Of a stretch of 7,834 nucleotides of DNA, positions 5,934 through 7,834 are shown in pieces; position 1 is the first letter of the stretch; every line of letters begins with the position of its first letter. The notes beneath the pieces were generated by a model. The model saw only the letters and a list, made by a program, of their open reading frames with translations, had not been told where the DNA came from and searched no databases. This DNA comes from Acidobacteriaceae bacterium. GTDB taxonomy: Bacteria; Acidobacteriota; Terriglobia; Terriglobales; Acidobacteriaceae. The DNA is taken from contig PLBX01000513.1 of NCBI GenBank assembly GCA_003135495.1, positions 1 to 7,834 on the forward strand. The letters are read 5' to 3'. A program made the position numbers and the translations under genes.

Positions 5934-6899
5934 TCAAACCTGAATCCTGATAATTTTGCGGATCACAAAATATCCCATCGTCTGTAACGTAATACCGCCA
6001 ACAATCAAGGCATGTCCCAGCGGATCAGCAAACAATGGCTGGATGAATCCCGGATTAATCAGCCGCATGATCACCACAATCGTCGGCGGCAACGCCATCA
6101 GCAGCACCATCGTCAGCCGCCCCTGCGCCGTATGTACCCGCACCTGTCGCAGAATTTTAAAGCGCTCCCGAATCACATAAGAAAGATTGTCAAGAATTTC
6201 CGCCAGGTTGCCGCCGGTTTCCCGCTGCAACATCACTGCCGTCACGAAAAACTTAACGTCAACCAGCGGAACTCGCTCCGTCAGATTCATCAGCGCATCC
6301 CGCACCGGAAGGCCAAACTTCTGCTCTTCAAACAACTGCCGGAATTCTCCCGCCACCGGCTCCGCAACTTCATTGGCAATCATTTCCAGCGCAGTTGTAA
6401 ACGCATGTCCCGCACGCACCGCCCGCGCCAGCGTATCGATTGCTTCCGGAAACTTCTCTTCAAATTTCTGAAACCGCTTCGTGCGCATGTGCGAAGCATA
6501 AGCATAAGGAATAAAAAAACCGAGAAGCGCCCCCACCCAGCCAAATAAAATATTCCCGCCCGCGAGGTACGCGATACCCGCGAGTACAATCGCCGAGATA
6601 GCGCACAGCATCAGAAAATTTCCGGCCCGAGCATCGATATTGCCCTGCGCCAGCGTCTTCTGCAGCTCAGAAACCCGCTCCGACCGTCGCAGATAGCTGT
6701 CGAACGCCGGAATCTTACTCAGCACTTCGTCGCGAAGAAAAGCCGCATCCGGAACACTCGGCACGACTCCTTTCGGCGCCTTAGATAAGCGGTCATGCAA
6801 CACGCGAGCCTGTTCCTTGCGCTGATCAAACAGCGATACCGCGGCAAAAACCAGCGCCGTTACCAGCACGAAAATCAGCAACGCAATACCCAACAGCAC
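5934..6899 (-). CDS. tadB: TadB, Tad secretion inner-membrane platform protein
   Basis: The 321-residue protein pairs with TadC to form the membrane platform on which the TadA ATPase acts during Flp pilus assembly. An N-terminal membrane helix (residues 3-22) is followed by a charged linker and two close membrane segments (about 95-113 and 117-135). The type II secretion F domain runs from about 148 to 275, with FPEAIDTLARAVRAGHAFTT (150-169) at its start and QRETGGNLAEILDNLSYVIR (225-244) as the conserved second helix pair. Two C-terminal membrane helices follow (about 261-280 and 296-315). The start is GTG at 6899, three bases after... the tadA stop region, i.e. almost abutting tadA. GGAGG inside the end of tadA is the likely ribosome binding site, implying translational coupling. 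Length and domain order are normal for TadB. Confidence 0.93.
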   Translation of the reverse strand: MLLGIALLIFVLVTALVFAAVSLFDQRKEQARVLHDRLSKAPKGVVPSVPDAAFLRDEVLSKIPAFDSYLRRSERVSELQKTLAQGNIDARAGNFLMLCAISAIVLAGIAYLAGGNILFGWVGALLGFFIPYAYASHMRTKRFQKFEEKFPEAIDTLARAVRAGHAFTTALEMIANEVAEPVAGEFRQLFEEQKFGLPVRDALMNLTERVPLVDVKFFVTAVMLQRETGGNLAEILDNLSYVIRERFKILRQVRVHTAQGRLTMVLLMALPPTIVVIMRLINPGFIQPLFADPLGHALIVGGITLQTMGYFVIRKIIRIQV

Positions 6900-6902
6900 G
6901 CC

Positions 6903-7834
6903 CTACACCTCCATCCGCGACTCGAACAGCGCCGGACTCAACCGGCACCCCGCCGTCGCAAGCCGTTCCGCAAAATGCGGCGCCAGGCCAGTCGAGCGGA
7001 AAACCCCGCGCACCTTGCCGCTCTCATCAATGCCACTCCGTTCGAACACGAAAACATCCTGCAGCGTGATCATGTCATTGTCCATCCCGATCACTTCTGA
7101 CACCGTGAGGATCTTTCGTGAGCCGTCCGAAAGCCGCGCCACCTGCACCACCGCATGCACCGCATTCGCAATCTGGTGGCGAATCGCACGTTCCGGAATA
7201 TTCAGGTTCGCCATCGAAACCATATTCTCAATACGCGACAATGCATCCCGCGGAGAATTCGCATGCACCGTGGTCAGCGAACCCTCGTGCCCCGTGTTCA
7301 TCGCCTGCAGCATGTCAAACGCTTCTTCGCCGCGCACCTCGCCTACCACAATGCGATCGGGACGCATACGCAGGCTGTTGATCACCAGTTGCCGCATCCG
7401 CACCGATCCCTTGCCTTCAATATTCGGAGGTCGCGTCTCCAGTCGAACCACGTGCTCCTGCTTCAACTGCAATTCCGCCGCATCTTCGATCGTCACAATG
7501 CGCTCCGAGTTCGGAATGTATCCCGACAACACATTCAGAACCGTCGTCTTGCCCGCGCCCGTACCGCCCGAAATCAGGAGATTGAGCCGCCCCTTCACCA
7601 TCGCCGAAAGCAGTTCCAGCATCGGCTCGGTCAGCGTTTTATTGTCCAGCATGTTGCGTGCGGTTATCGGATCGCGTCCGAAACGGCGAATCGAAAGGCA
7701 GGCGCCATCAAGCGCCAGCGGAGGAATAATCGCATTGACGCGCGAACCATCCTGCAACCGCGCGTCGACCATCGGTGAAGATTCATCCACCCGCCGCCCA
7801 ATGCGCGACACGATGCGGTCGATGATCTGCATCA
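6903..7834 (-). CDS. tadA: TadA/CpaF-type secretion ATPase (N-terminus outside window)
   Basis: This is the C-terminal 310 or so residues of the hexameric ATPase that powers Tad/Flp pilus assembly, a GspE/VirB11-type cytoplasmic protein. The frame runs into the right edge; the ATG at 7832 is internal, because the segment begins in the mid-protein stretch [20 protein letters not shown] and full-length CpaF is usually about 400-500 residues. Counting from that Met, the motifs are intact. Walker A is GGTGAGKT (89-96, with Lys 95). The Asp box is TIEDAAEL (114-121). Walker B is [12 protein letters not shown] (160-171). The His box is [13 protein letters not shown] (181-193). The arginine-containing LRMRPDR before Walker B is typical. 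The stop is TAG at 6905-6903, and tadB starts three bases later. CpaF is the same family; the paralog naming follows the adjacent tadB and tadC. Confidence 0.95.
   Translation of the reverse strand, partial: MQIIDRIVSRIGRRVDESSPMVDARLQDGSRVNAIIPPLALDGACLSIRRFGRDPITARNMLDNKTLTEPMLELLSAMVKGRLNLLISGGTGAGKTTVLNVLSGYIPNSERIVTIEDAAELQLKQEHVVRLETRPPNIEGKGSVRMRQLVINSLRMRPDRIVVGEVRGEEAFDMLQAMNTGHEGSLTTVHANSPRDALSRIENMVSMANLNIPERAIRHQIANAVHAVVQVARLSDGSRKILTVSEVIGMDNDMITLQDVFVFERSGIDESGKVRGVFRSTGLAPHFAERLATAGCRLSPALFESRMEV

Noticed and set aside
6012..6548. 178-codon open frame on the + strand opposite tadB
   Set aside because: The translation is Arg/His/Gln-rich without recognisable features, while the - strand encodes a complete TadB.
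1..7834. CRISPR array, rRNA, complete tRNA, prophage or defence island
   Set aside because: No regularly spaced repeats, conserved RNA gene, phage structural gene or defence-type nuclease/effector was found on either strand.

Overview
The window looks like a chromosomal segment of a Gram-negative soil bacterium, most likely an Acidobacteriota (subdivision 1 type). This is an inference from moderately high GC, a Tad secretion gene block followed by a DUF192 gene, a secreted YtcJ-like amidohydrolase, an OpgC-like acyltransferase and a palindromic repeat of the 'GGCGCGGC-TTTA-GCCGCGCC' kind. No rRNA, complete tRNA, CRISPR array, phage gene or transposase is visible.

Left part, + strand (1-2207): the C-terminal half of an alpha/beta hydrolase (1-450) ends 28 bases before an OpgC-family integral membrane acyltransferase (479-1654), so the two are probably co-transcribed. 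About 200 bases of potentially structured leader lead into a small exported protein (1867-2207). This last gene is split by an apparent single-base frameshift at a GGG run.

Middle, - strand (2373-4178): one large exported metal-dependent amidohydrolase (Amidohydro_3/YtcJ type) stands alone, convergent with the left block. Its upstream region holds palindromes centred on CpG (AAAACGTTTT type) that resemble LacI-family operators. A strong intrinsic terminator (4285-4333, - strand) separates it from the genes to its right.

Right part, - strand (4454-7834): a Tad/Flp pilus-type secretion block reads tadA (ATPase, cut by the window edge), tadB, tadC. After a gap holding a REP-like double hairpin and a 20-bp tandem repeat comes a DUF192 protein. 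TadA would energise assembly and TadB/TadC form the inner-membrane platform; the pilin, secretin and prepilin peptidase genes would lie outside the window. DUF192 has its own strong ribosome binding site and terminator, but its link to Tad function is positional only.

Most of the window is ordinary, well-recognised gene content. The items that repay a second look are the frameshifted small secreted gene and its leader, the operator-like palindromes flanking the amidohydrolase, and the repeats between tadC and the DUF192 gene. I found no convincing evidence of an undescribed multi-gene system.
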